Assembly (NCBI GenBank): GCA_964574985.1
Contig: CAZNPH010000018.1
Location: forward strand, 18,204-82,203
From: CAZNPH01 sp964574985
GTDB lineage: Bacteria > Bacteroidota > Bacteroidia > Bacteroidales > SM23-62
DNA: 64,000 nucleotides
Reading direction: 5' to 3'
Of this stretch, positions 23,916-32,737 are shown piece after piece; position 1 is the stretch's first letter; the number at the start of each line of letters is the position of its first letter. The notes beneath the pieces are model-generated. The model did no database searches. It saw only the letters and a program-made list of their open reading frames with translations, and was not told where the DNA came from. A program made the position numbers and the translations under genes.

Positions 23916-25049
23916 GTGGCAAAACAAGAGCGGAACATACTCGAATACCTGAAGATCAAAGTCCGGGTTGAACACCGGCCGGACAATCATATACGTGATT
24001 TCCTGAGCGGTTATACACTGGGCAGTCCGGGCCGGTTGAGGTACCGGCTGAAAAGTGTTCAGGATAAGATCCGCCGGTTGCCCGATTGCAGCTACATTAC
24101 CCTTCGCGTGCGGGAGCGGTTTATGGGGGTAGTCGGACTCGCATACCGGGTTACGCTTGCGGGAGATACTCCATATGACTCATGGTATGTCAGGTATTTT
24201 CACATACGTGCGCCCCTGAGGACCAAAAAGCGGAAAAAACAGGACAAAAGAGCGGATTCCAATGGTTCTTCCATGAATATGATCAAAGAAGCGGTCATGG
24301 AATATTTCAATCATCCGCACCTGATGAAAGAACACGGATGTGCCGGAACGAACATGCCTTCTCTTATCTATGCGGCCGTTGAAAAAAACAACCGGCCTTC
24401 GCAGGAATTCAGTGACAGAATGGGAATTGAGAGCGTAAGCGAATTCTGCACCCTGATCTTCTCACGTTTTTTCCCCCGGAAGCATGAAGGATTCGGCAGA
24501 CTCCCGGAGCAGGGACAAAAAGAAATGAAGGCAAGACTGCGGTCCTTTTACAGGCAGCATGTGCTTTATTCGGAAACCAACTTGTTTGCCCGCGGAAGCT
24601 ATTTCATATACAGGGAGAACGGCAGGATACTGTCCGGTGTGCAGGTCTGTCCGGAAAGCTGGGAGATCATAGAGATGCCGGGACCGGCCGGCTTTTTGTT
24701 CCGGAAGATCGTTCCCCGGATCCCCCGGCTCCGGAAAATATTGAACCTCAATGATTTCAGGTTCCTTTCCCTGGAAGCCGTATATTACGAAAAAGACGCG
24801 GGGGAAAGTCTGATCCCTCTTTTTGAAAGCGTGCTGAAGCATTACGGATTCCACCTGGCCATGATCTGGCTCGATATGAAAAGCCCGGTACTGAAAATCC
24901 TTGAAAAACAAAAGAAAATGGGTTTTGTACACCGGGCGATGAAACCTGTCAAAGCCGAAATCCGGGTTAAGTTCAATGACGTGCCGGAGGATGAGAAGAA
25001 GATATTTTCTGAGTCCCCGGTTTATTTATCCGGCTATGATATGACCTGA
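23916..25049 (+). CDS. Unrecognised protein, possible N-acyltransferase-like
   Basis: GTG 23916 (VAKQERNILEYLKIKVRVEH) is preferred to the longer ORF start at 23829, because the upstream codons overlap the phosphoesterase remnant. The product is about 377 residues, basic, without signal peptide or membrane segments. Two stretches look like strands of a GNAT-type fold (CSYITLRVRERFMGVVGLAYR; GSYFIYRENGRILSGVQVCP; ESVLKHYGFHLAMIWLD). The family is not recognised with certainty. It lies alone between a remnant and the RhaT gene. Confidence 0.5.
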   Translation: MAKQERNILEYLKIKVRVEHRPDNHIRDFLSGYTLGSPGRLRYRLKSVQDKIRRLPDCSYITLRVRERFMGVVGLAYRVTLAGDTPYDSWYVRYFHIRAPLRTKKRKKQDKRADSNGSSMNMIKEAVMEYFNHPHLMKEHGCAGTNMPSLIYAAVEKNNRPSQEFSDRMGIESVSEFCTLIFSRFFPRKHEGFGRLPEQGQKEMKARLRSFYRQHVLYSETNLFARGSYFIYRENGRILSGVQVCPESWEIIEMPGPAGFLFRKIVPRIPRLRKILNLNDFRFLSLEAVYYEKDAGESLIPLFESVLKHYGFHLAMIWLDMKSPVLKILEKQKKMGFVHRAMKPVKAEIRVKFNDVPEDEKKIFSESPVYLSGYDMT

Positions 25050-25160
25050 CGGGGGAAAGGGAAGCATGTCCGGGAAAGAAAATCTGCAAATGCTGAGGAT
25101 TTTATCCAAAAGCGCTATTTTTACATAACAGGAAACCAATCAAATTACAATCCAATTGCC

Positions 25161-26204
25161 ATGAACCCGATTTACAGCATTTTATTGATCGCCTGCGGCA
25201 GCATGGCTGCTGCCAGTTATTATGTACCCATCAGGAAGATCAGGAAATGGTCGTGGGAATCCTACTGGATCGTTCAGGGGATCGCTTCCTGGCTGATCGC
25301 TCCCATCGTGTTTTCTTTGCTGACCGTTCCCAATCTGGGAGAAGTTTTCAGGAATACACCCCCCGTTGCCAAATTCTGGACCATTTTTTTCGGTGCCATG
25401 TGGGGGTTCGGCGGACTCACGTTCGGGTTGAGCATGCGTTATCTCGGGATCGCTCTCGGCCAATCCATAGCACTGGGTTTCTGTGCCGCTTTCGGTACCC
25501 TGTTGCCTCCCATTGTGGCCGGAAGGGACTTGTTTGCAAGCACTGAAGGCATACTGATGGTGGTGGGTGTGGCGGTGGCCCTGGCGGGGATTACCGTTGT
25601 CGGTTACGCGGGTTCCCTCAAGGGAAAGCACATGTCGGCCGAGGACAAGATCAAATCCGTCAAGGAATTTGCCCTGAAAAAAGGCATTTCCATTGCGGTC
25701 TTTTCCGGCATCATGAGTGCGGCTTTCAACTACGGGATCAACGGGATCGAAGGGGTGATCGATGCGGGAAACGTGTTCCAGGATGTGGCCAGGGAACTGG
25801 GGACCAATCCGCTGTTCGCAACAAACCCTGCACTGGTTTTTGCACTCATTGGTGGTTTTATTACCAACTTCGGCTATTGTGTGTTCCTGAACATTAAGAA
25901 CAAAACAGGAAAGGATTATTTTTCGGTTCCCTCGGATATATTCCTGAGCAACCTGTTTTTTGCCTTTCTGGGAGGAACCCTCTGGTTCGTTCAGTTTTTC
26001 TTCTTCGGGATGGGGCAAAGCAAGCTCCCCGAAGATATGTTCGCTTTTGGCTGGAGTATACTGATGGCTCTGAACATTGCATTCAGCAACATCTGGGGCA
26101 TCATTCTGAAAGAGTGGAAAGGGGCCAGCACAAAGACCATTGTATTTCTGATCATCGGCATTGTGATCCTGATCCTTTCCACATTTGTCATAAAACTGGG
26201 ATGA
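25161..26204 (+). CDS. rhaT: L-rhamnose/proton symporter-like permease (RhaT family)
   Basis: The 347-residue polytopic membrane protein has about ten hydrophobic helices and the DMT-type layout of RhaT. Its signature includes MNPIYSILLIACGSMAAASY, VPIRKIRKWSWESYWIVQGI and FGGLTFGLSMRYLGIALGQS. RhaT imports L-rhamnose or related 6-deoxy sugars with protons across the inner membrane. Neighbouring genes are not rhamnose catabolism genes, but a sugar epimerase lies 1.4 kb away. Transported sugar is an inference from the family. An outer-membrane protein gene starts 1 bp after the stop. Confidence 0.85.
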   Translation: MNPIYSILLIACGSMAAASYYVPIRKIRKWSWESYWIVQGIASWLIAPIVFSLLTVPNLGEVFRNTPPVAKFWTIFFGAMWGFGGLTFGLSMRYLGIALGQSIALGFCAAFGTLLPPIVAGRDLFASTEGILMVVGVAVALAGITVVGYAGSLKGKHMSAEDKIKSVKEFALKKGISIAVFSGIMSAAFNYGINGIEGVIDAGNVFQDVARELGTNPLFATNPALVFALIGGFITNFGYCVFLNIKNKTGKDYFSVPSDIFLSNLFFAFLGGTLWFVQFFFFGMGQSKLPEDMFAFGWSILMALNIAFSNIWGIILKEWKGASTKTIVFLIIGIVILILSTFVIKLG

Positions 26205-26205
26205 T

Positions 26206-26895
26206 ATGGCCCGGATCAGACCGGCATTTTTGTTTATTCTTTTGATGTTGGCGGGCAGCCATATCCCCGTCCGGGGACAGCATCCCCAAAACAGCCGGTA
26301 TTCGCCGGCCAGCCGGTATTCTTTGATGGCAGGTCCCGTCCCCGTGCTGGTTTTCGGGGATATCGGAAATGCCGGGACAGGATTTGGTGTGTCTTTTGGG
26401 GGGAAATATCATATGGATGACCACTGGGCGGTGTCGGGTTTTTTGTCGGCCGGCAGGGTCGGGGATACCGATCAGGGGACGGGGAATGAGGGGCGCGGAC
26501 TCGAATACAGGACCTGGTTGGTTCGGCTGGGAGGCAGGGCCGGATATGTTTTTTTTGAACCGCAAAAGACTTTCAACAAAAGGAATTTTCTGGTAACCAG
26601 GCCCGTGATAAGACCGGTTTTGTATGGCGGACTGAGCATGCTGTATTTTCATCCGGAACTGAATGACCCCGGGTCGGAGCCGGAGCAATTTACGCCGCTT
26701 GCTTTGTGTTTATCGGCCGGACTCGGAGTGGGGATTGCTATTTTTAAGAACTGGTCCCTGAATTTGCTGGTTGGACCGGTTTTCGGCACATCGGATTATG
26801 TGGACGGATATACATCCCGGGCATCCCGGTCAAAGGATCTTCTGTACACAGCTGAAATGACCCTGCAATACCGCCTTCCGTTAAAGACAAGATAG
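26206..26895 (+). CDS. Outer-membrane beta-barrel-like protein
   Basis: A signal peptide (MARIRPAFLFILLMLAGSHI) is followed by an all-beta protein of 229 residues with alternating aromatic and glycine strands (GTGFGVSFGGKYHMDDHWAV, RPVLYGGLSMLYFHP, LSAGLGVGIAIFKNWSLNLL). The pattern is that of small Bacteroidetes outer-membrane barrels; the terminal residues (QYRLPLKTR) are not the classical aromatic end. Function is unknown. It follows the RhaT gene by 1 bp and is probably co-transcribed. Confidence 0.55.
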   Translation: MARIRPAFLFILLMLAGSHIPVRGQHPQNSRYSPASRYSLMAGPVPVLVFGDIGNAGTGFGVSFGGKYHMDDHWAVSGFLSAGRVGDTDQGTGNEGRGLEYRTWLVRLGGRAGYVFFEPQKTFNKRNFLVTRPVIRPVLYGGLSMLYFHPELNDPGSEPEQFTPLALCLSAGLGVGIAIFKNWSLNLLVGPVFGTSDYVDGYTSRASRSKDLLYTAEMTLQYRLPLKTR

Positions 26896-26914
26896 AAATC
26901 CCGGACCCGCTGTT

Positions 26915-27628
26915 TCAGTACCTTGTTGCCCGGTGCAAAGCCGCGATCCCGCCCATCAAAGGAGTATGTGAGATATCCGAGAATCCGTATTGCTGCAGCA
27001 GTTCTTTTACTTTTTGCGGATGGAAATAATTGGCCGCGGAATGTGCCAGGTAACGGTATGCCGCGGGGTGTCCCGAAAGGCGGGAGGCAACGGGGGACAT
27101 GATGTGTTTGAGATACATCCTGAAAAGGGAAGCCCAAAGTGGGTTCCCGGGCTGTGAAGTTTCCGCGAAAACAAATACTCCACCTTTTTTCAAAACCCGG
27201 GAGATATCTTTCATATACGCATCGGTTTTCGGATTCCGGAAAGTAAGATTACGGAAAGCAAATGCAGAGCCGATGACATCAAAATACCCATCCGGAAATG
27301 GCATGGCGGAGATATCGCCCTCCACGAGTCTGACCAAACGGATCCCTGCCCGCCTGATCTTTTTCCGGGCAACATCCAGCATGGCCGCACTGAAATCAAT
27401 GGCATATATTTCCATATCCTGTCCGGCGGCTCTTCGTGCCAGTCTGATGCACAGATCACCGGTGCCGGTACAGAGGTCGAGTACCCTGTAAGGCTTTCTC
27501 TCCAGAATAATGTTTGCTGTCTTGTTCCGCCAGTACTCATCCAGCCGCAGGGTGAACAAACGGTTCATCCGGTCATAACCGTCAGGGACCTCACTGAACA
27601 TTTTATACAGGGGGCTGGAGCGATTCAT
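26915..27628 (-). CDS. ubiE: Demethylmenaquinone/ubiquinone C-methyltransferase
   Basis: A 237-residue SAM-dependent methyltransferase with the UbiE/MenG signature: VLDLCTGTGDLCIRLAR (motif I), EGDISAMPFPDGYFDVIGSA, FAFRNLTF, and FAETSQPGNPLWASLF near the end. In this phylum it methylates demethylmenaquinone to menaquinone (menG function). Length is normal and no residue is missing. It is 3 bp downstream of the sugar epimerase gene on the same strand, so the pair may be one transcript although their functions differ. Confidence 0.88.
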   Translation of the reverse strand: MNRSSPLYKMFSEVPDGYDRMNRLFTLRLDEYWRNKTANIILERKPYRVLDLCTGTGDLCIRLARRAAGQDMEIYAIDFSAAMLDVARKKIRRAGIRLVRLVEGDISAMPFPDGYFDVIGSAFAFRNLTFRNPKTDAYMKDISRVLKKGGVFVFAETSQPGNPLWASLFRMYLKHIMSPVASRLSGHPAAYRYLAHSAANYFHPQKVKELLQQYGFSDISHTPLMGGIAALHRATRY

Positions 27629-27631
27629 GGG

Positions 27632-28492
27632 TTAGAGCCGGTTCCTCTTCATCATTTCCAAAACACCCCTGACGTATCCCACCGATTCTGCGAGTCCGGG
27701 CAAAGGGTCTTTTTCATCCTTCTCGAATTCGAAACTGACCTTTCCCGTATATCCCTTGTCGACCAGTACCGACAGGAATGCAGGGATATCGATCACACCC
27801 CGTCCGGTCTCAACGGTATGTCCTTCGGCTGTGGATGAGCTCACATCCTTCATGTGCACGTCGTGCATACGGTCAAAAAAGCGTTCTGCGGACAGTGCGG
27901 GATCGATCCCGATCCTTTGTGTATGGCCGATGTCCATGCACATCCCGACCCGCCGGTCCAGGTGGCGGACCTTTTCGATGATTGATTCCGGACTGGGGTA
28001 GCGTTCGTCGCCGGGACCGTGGTTGTGGATGGCAAGTTTGATGTTGTATTCCTTTACTTTCCTGTCCACCAGTTCAAGCAGTTCATGTTCGGGGACGCCG
28101 ATGATCACTTTCATGCCTGCCGTGGCGGCATATTCGAACGCGTTGTTCACTTCTTCTTCGTTCTTCATATAGACTACCCCGGCTCCATAGAGGTTCAGTC
28201 CGGTTTCCTTTGTTTTTTCCCTGACCGCGAGTATCTCTTCCCTTGTACTGTCCAGGGGAAGGTGCATGCTTTTGAAAGCGATGTTCTTTATGTTCAGCCT
28301 CCGGGTCATTTCCAGGGCATCTTCCAGGGGGAAATGCCTGAATGTGTAGGAAGCCATGCCCAGTTCGAAAGGGATATCCTTATTACGGCCTTTGACGGCC
28401 GGAGCGGAGGATATGGTGACAACAGGCATTGAAGCTGCAGCCAGACTGAGTCCGGCCACCTTCAAAAAGTCTCTTCTTTTCTGGTTTTTCAT
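27632..28492 (-). CDS. Sugar phosphate isomerase/epimerase-like TIM barrel with Tat signal
   Basis: The 286-residue protein starts with a Tat-type signal (MKNQKRRDFLKVAGLSLAAA). The body is an AP-endonuclease-2-like TIM barrel (xylose-isomerase-like fold): LGMASYTFRHFPLEDALEM, KLAIHNHGPG, VGMCMDIGHTQR, DVHMKD and VSFEFEKDE carry the acidic and histidine metal ligands. Family members isomerise or epimerise sugars and keto sugars. Export suggests work on periplasmic products, consistent with the DUF1080 and Gfo/Idh/MocA proteins elsewhere in the window. It heads a two-gene operon with ubiE. Confidence 0.75.
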   Translation of the reverse strand: MKNQKRRDFLKVAGLSLAAASMPVVTISSAPAVKGRNKDIPFELGMASYTFRHFPLEDALEMTRRLNIKNIAFKSMHLPLDSTREEILAVREKTKETGLNLYGAGVVYMKNEEEVNNAFEYAATAGMKVIIGVPEHELLELVDRKVKEYNIKLAIHNHGPGDERYPSPESIIEKVRHLDRRVGMCMDIGHTQRIGIDPALSAERFFDRMHDVHMKDVSSSTAEGHTVETGRGVIDIPAFLSVLVDKGYTGKVSFEFEKDEKDPLPGLAESVGYVRGVLEMMKRNRL

Positions 28493-28564
28493 GATGGCGT
28501 TTTTTTGTGCATAATATTCTTCACCGAAATTAATAAAATCCGCAAAATCAATTCATCTATTGAA

Positions 28565-28572
28565 TATATTTG
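28565..28572 (+). promoter_or_regulatory. Probable -7 box (TATATTTG)
   Basis: TATATTTG fits the TAnnTTTG consensus and lies 16 bp before the GTG start of the methyltransferase/ATP-grasp gene, implying a very short leader. No clear -33 element was found. Confidence 0.4.
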
Positions 28573-28587
28573 CAAAAAAAATTCTGA

Positions 28588-30498
28588 GTGACACAAAAAA
28601 TTGCCGGCAGGAAAATCCGGGAAACAAAGCTGGGTCCGGTCGATGATCTGGAGAAATACCTGAAACCCGACTGGTGGAAACGGATATTCAACTCAATGTA
28701 CCTCCGCACCGATGCCGATGTGGTCGAAGACCGGGAAATCACAAGCTGTGAGGTGGATATGTTCCATAATATCCTGCAACCGGATAAGCAGGACCTTATT
28801 CTTGATTTGGCATGCGGGCAGGGTCGTCATCTAATCGAATTTGCCAGGCGGGGATTTGTCAACCTTTGCGGTCTGGACCGTTCACATTATCTGATCAGTA
28901 AAGCGAAAAGCATCATCGCAAAGGAGGGTTTTTCGGTGACCTTCAAAGAAGGGGATGCAAGGAAACTGCCTTATCAGACCGACAATTTCGATTTTGTCCT
29001 GATTCTTGGAAACAGTTTCGGCTATTTTGAAAGTCTTGATGATGATGTAAAGATCCTGAACGAAATTTTTCGTGTGCTCAAGCCCGGAGGAAGGTTCCTG
29101 ATCGATGTGGCGGACGGAAATTTTCTGAAAAGCAACTACCAGCCCAGAAGCTGGGAATGGATCGATAAAAAGCATTTTGTTTGCAGGGAGCGGTCCCTTT
29201 CTTCCGATAACCAGCGGCTGATATCCCGCGAGGTCATCTCCAACATTGACAAAGGGGTGATCGTCGACCAGTTCTATGCCGAACGCCTGTATACACATGA
29301 TATGCTCAGATCTTTGCTTAAAGATGTGGGATTCAGGGAAATTCAGTTTCACAGGGAAATGATTCCGGAATCCAAAAGGAATCAGGACCTGGGGATGATG
29401 GAGCGCAGGCTGGCATGTACGGCATCCGTGATCAAGGAATGGTCCCCCAGAAAGATCAGGAAAAAGCTGAAGCATGTGGTTGTACTACTGGGAGATCCTA
29501 AAATTAATGACCGGATCAAACCGGACGGAATTTTCGATGATGATGATTACAATACCATTGATCAGCTCAGAATAGCACTCAGCAAACTGGAGGATTTCAG
29601 GTTTACTTACCTGGACAATCATCCGTCTTTGATATCCGACCTGCAAAAGCTGAAAGGCAAAACGGATTTCGTTTTCAATCTGTGCGATGAAGGTTTCGGC
29701 AATGAGGCCACAAAAGAACTTCATGTTCCTGCACTCCTGGAAATGCTCGAAATCCCCTGCACGGGTTCTAATCCGCAGTGCCTGGCCTATTGCTATGACA
29801 AATCGCTGATCCGGGGGATTGCAAAGGAAATGGAAGTGCCGGTGGCCAACGGATTCTTTATCAAGCCAGGCGATGACCTGTTTGAACTGAACCTCAGGTT
29901 TCCGGTCATTGTTAAGCCGAATTTCGGGGATTCAAGTTTTGGCATTACCATGAAGAATGTTGCCAGTTCCATCGAACAGCTGAACGATGCCATCATATGG
30001 ATCAGAACCAAATTCGGATATGACAAACCCATTCTGGTCGAAGAGTTTCTGACAGGCCCCGAGCTTTCTGTGGGGATTATCGGAAATCCTCCGGACGATC
30101 ATTCTGTGCTGCCCGTTATCGAGGAAGATTATTCAAAATTACCCCCGGAATTACCCAAAATATGTGGTTACGAAGCGAAATGGCTTCCCGGTTCGCCTTA
30201 CTTCAGATTGCTGCGATCCGTACCAGCCAATATAAGTGAAGACCTCAGGCAACACATGATCGATTGTTGTTTTAAATTGTTTGAGCGGCTGGAGTGCAGG
30301 GATTACTGCCGTTTTGACTGGCGCCTCAACAAGTCAGGCCATCCCAGACTGTTAGAAGTGAACCCGAACCCCGGCTGGTGCTGGGACGGTCATCTGGCGA
30401 AGATGGCCCTGCTGAACAGCATGGATTATTCGCAATTGCTGGAGGCCTTGCTCACGGCTGCAGAGAACAGGATATTCATGATGAAGTCGGCAAAATAG
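28588..30498 (+). CDS. Class I methyltransferase fused to D-alanine-D-alanine-ligase-like ATP-grasp enzyme
   Basis: The 636-residue two-domain protein begins at a GTG. Residues of about 45-290 are a SAM methyltransferase (ILDLACGQGRHLIEFARRGF, GDARKLPYQTDNFDFVL, RVLKPGGRFLIDVADG). Residues of about 300-630 are an ATP-grasp ligase of Ddl type: VVVLLGDPKINDR, DFVFNLCDEGFGNEA, VPALLEMLEIPCTGS, VIVKPNFGDSSFGI (ATP lysine), ILVEEFLTGPELSVG and RLLEVNPNPGWCWDGH (Mg-binding end). Ddl-type domains join an amino acid or peptide carboxylate to an amine. Fusion to a methyltransferase suggests tailoring of a small peptide or amino-acid product. It is monocistronic with its own promoter-like box, and is not a cell-wall ddl by context. 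Confidence 0.8.
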   Translation: MTQKIAGRKIRETKLGPVDDLEKYLKPDWWKRIFNSMYLRTDADVVEDREITSCEVDMFHNILQPDKQDLILDLACGQGRHLIEFARRGFVNLCGLDRSHYLISKAKSIIAKEGFSVTFKEGDARKLPYQTDNFDFVLILGNSFGYFESLDDDVKILNEIFRVLKPGGRFLIDVADGNFLKSNYQPRSWEWIDKKHFVCRERSLSSDNQRLISREVISNIDKGVIVDQFYAERLYTHDMLRSLLKDVGFREIQFHREMIPESKRNQDLGMMERRLACTASVIKEWSPRKIRKKLKHVVVLLGDPKINDRIKPDGIFDDDDYNTIDQLRIALSKLEDFRFTYLDNHPSLISDLQKLKGKTDFVFNLCDEGFGNEATKELHVPALLEMLEIPCTGSNPQCLAYCYDKSLIRGIAKEMEVPVANGFFIKPGDDLFELNLRFPVIVKPNFGDSSFGITMKNVASSIEQLNDAIIWIRTKFGYDKPILVEEFLTGPELSVGIIGNPPDDHSVLPVIEEDYSKLPPELPKICGYEAKWLPGSPYFRLLRSVPANISEDLRQHMIDCCFKLFERLECRDYCRFDWRLNKSGHPRLLEVNPNPGWCWDGHLAKMALLNSMDYSQLLEALLTAAENRIFMMKSAK

Positions 30499-30558
30499 AA
30501 GTCTCCTTCCGTTTGAATAATATTTACTATCTTACCGGGAAAGGCTAAAGGGCAGTTT

Positions 30559-32478
30559 ATGGGCGAAATGCAGCAATTTCTCGTTTTATTACTGGGTTTT
30601 GCCTTGGTGGCTGTTGCCTCACAGCAGATCGCCGGTTTTTTTACCAGGATCAAACTGCCCATGATAACCGGACTCCTGGTGGTTGGTATACTGGCAGGAC
30701 CGGGTGTGCTCGGACTCGTTCCCGGGGAGTCTGCCCGGAAATTACAATTCATCAATGACCTTGCCCTGGCTTTTATCGCATTTTCTGTCGGTTCGGAACT
30801 TTTCCTGAGGGATATCCGGGGCAGGATGCGCAGCATATCCGGAATGACCATCGGCCAGGTTGTATCCACGCTTGTCCTGGGGACTGCGGGGGTGTATTTT
30901 GTGACCGGACTGATCCCGTTTATGGGATCTCTTGCCCCGGAGATCAGGATGGCCGTTTCACTGCTTGCCGGGACCATCTTCATTGCCCGTTCTCCCGCAT
31001 CGGCCATGGCCATCATCAGCGAGCTCAGGGCAAGGGGCCCCTTTACCAGGACCATCATGGGGGTTACGGTACTTTCGGATTTTCTGGTGATCGTCCTGTT
31101 TTCCATCGTTCTTACCCTGGCGGAGGCTTTGGTAAACGGACTCGCATTCAATCTCAGGTTTATTCTCCTGATGCTTCTGGAATTGATGCTCTCGGTCATC
31201 GCGGGTTATCTGCTGGGCAGGTTGCTGAAGATGGTCATGAAAATACGGACCGGGTCGCAAGTCAAGACGCTGGTGATTTTTTCGCTGGGATACGGGGTGT
31301 ATCTGCTTTCACATTTCACAGGCGATCTCAGCCGGGAGGCCCTGTCTGTTCATATTTACCTTGAGCCTCTGCTGATCTGTATCATTGCCGGTTTCCTGGT
31401 AACCAATTACACTTCCCACAGGATTGAATTTCAGCGTGTATTGCAAAAAGCAGGGCCCTATGTTTATGTGGTGTTCTTCACCCTTACCGGATCCATGATC
31501 AGGCTGGATGTGCTGAAGGGCATCTGGCTGGTGGCCGTGATTTTTTTTCTGATCAGGATCTTTTCCATGATCCTGGGGAGCTATCTCGGCGGATCCCTGG
31601 GAAAAGATCCGGCAAGGCTTTACGGGATCGGCTGGATGCCATATATTACACAAGCCGGGGTGAGCCTCGGGCTGGCCACCGTGATCACCAACCATTTTCC
31701 GGGTTGGGGAGCGGAATATGCCACCGTCATCATTGCCGTGATCATCATCAACCAGTTGGTCGGCCCGCCCCTGTTCAAATGGTCGGTTCATATGGCCGGG
31801 GAGAGCCATTTGCCCCGGGATGGCAAAAGCAAAAGGGATCAGACGGTGTTTGTACTCGGACTCGAAAGTCAGTCGGTGGCTCTCGCCAAGCAACTGAGGG
31901 ACCATGGATGGAATATCACCATCATAACCCGGCAGAAAGACAAAGAGGGTTTTTCTATTCCCGGGGTGAAGATCGCAAGATTCAGCGAAATATCCCGTGA
32001 GGAGTTTTGCAGAATGGGTGTGGAGCGGGCTTCTTCCATGATCTGCATGTTGTCGGATCCGGAGAACCTGAAAGCCTGTCAGATTATCTTCGAACACTTC
32101 GGGACCCGGGAGCTGGTGGTCCGGCTTCAAAAACGCGAATTCATGAAAAAGTTCCATGATCTGGGGGCGCGCATCGTGGAACCCTCCACGGCCATCGTCA
32201 GCCTGCTTGGTCATTTTGTACGGTCTCCCCAGGCCACTTCCCTGCTGCTGGGTATGGAGCCGGGCCAGGATACCATCGATGTGGAAGTCAGGAATCCGAA
32301 CCTGCACGGCATGGCCCTCAGGAATCTGAGGCTTCCCCATGATGTAATCATCCTTTCAGTGTACCGCGGCGGACATATGATCATTTCTCACGGATATACA
32401 CGCCTGAGAAAAGGAGACATCATCACCCTGGTGGGTTCCCGGCAGAACCTCCTGGAGGTCCGTTTGCGTTTCGGATAA
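30559..32478 (+). CDS. Kef-type CPA2 cation:proton antiporter with TrkA domains
   Basis: About 390 residues of hydrophobic helices (GFALVAVASQQIAGFFTRI, LAGTIFIARSPASAMAIISE with the antiporter's conserved polar residues) are followed by a TrkA-N Rossmann domain (about 430-545, VFVLGLESQSVALAKQLRDH) and a TrkA-C domain (VEVRNPNLHGMALRNLRLP). This is the Kef/CPA2 layout for K+ or Na+/H+ exchange controlled by nucleotide binding. The usual GxGxxG of the Rossmann loop reads GLESQS, so NAD binding is doubtful. It is 60 bp after the methyltransferase/ATP-grasp gene and could be co-transcribed. Confidence 0.8.
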   Translation: MGEMQQFLVLLLGFALVAVASQQIAGFFTRIKLPMITGLLVVGILAGPGVLGLVPGESARKLQFINDLALAFIAFSVGSELFLRDIRGRMRSISGMTIGQVVSTLVLGTAGVYFVTGLIPFMGSLAPEIRMAVSLLAGTIFIARSPASAMAIISELRARGPFTRTIMGVTVLSDFLVIVLFSIVLTLAEALVNGLAFNLRFILLMLLELMLSVIAGYLLGRLLKMVMKIRTGSQVKTLVIFSLGYGVYLLSHFTGDLSREALSVHIYLEPLLICIIAGFLVTNYTSHRIEFQRVLQKAGPYVYVVFFTLTGSMIRLDVLKGIWLVAVIFFLIRIFSMILGSYLGGSLGKDPARLYGIGWMPYITQAGVSLGLATVITNHFPGWGAEYATVIIAVIIINQLVGPPLFKWSVHMAGESHLPRDGKSKRDQTVFVLGLESQSVALAKQLRDHGWNITIITRQKDKEGFSIPGVKIARFSEISREEFCRMGVERASSMICMLSDPENLKACQIIFEHFGTRELVVRLQKREFMKKFHDLGARIVEPSTAIVSLLGHFVRSPQATSLLLGMEPGQDTIDVEVRNPNLHGMALRNLRLPHDVIILSVYRGGHMIISHGYTRLRKGDIITLVGSRQNLLEVRLRFG

Positions 32479-32737
32479 AGTTGCCGTAAAAGTATCTTTG
32501 GCTTTTTTTCGAAAAATTAACATAAAATTGAGCGGGTTTTTTGCAACGATCGGCAAACTTTTTCGTCATACTGTTAAAATACCGGAATTATGATCATGCC
32601 ACTGAAAGCCAACGAAATGGTATGAATGGTTCAGGCACCCGGCATGATGATCCGGCCGTTTAAAAGGTGGCAGCGAGCGCCGTTTTATCCTCAGAAAGCG
32701 CGATGAGATCGGCGCCATGATCAACAAGATGGTTTGA

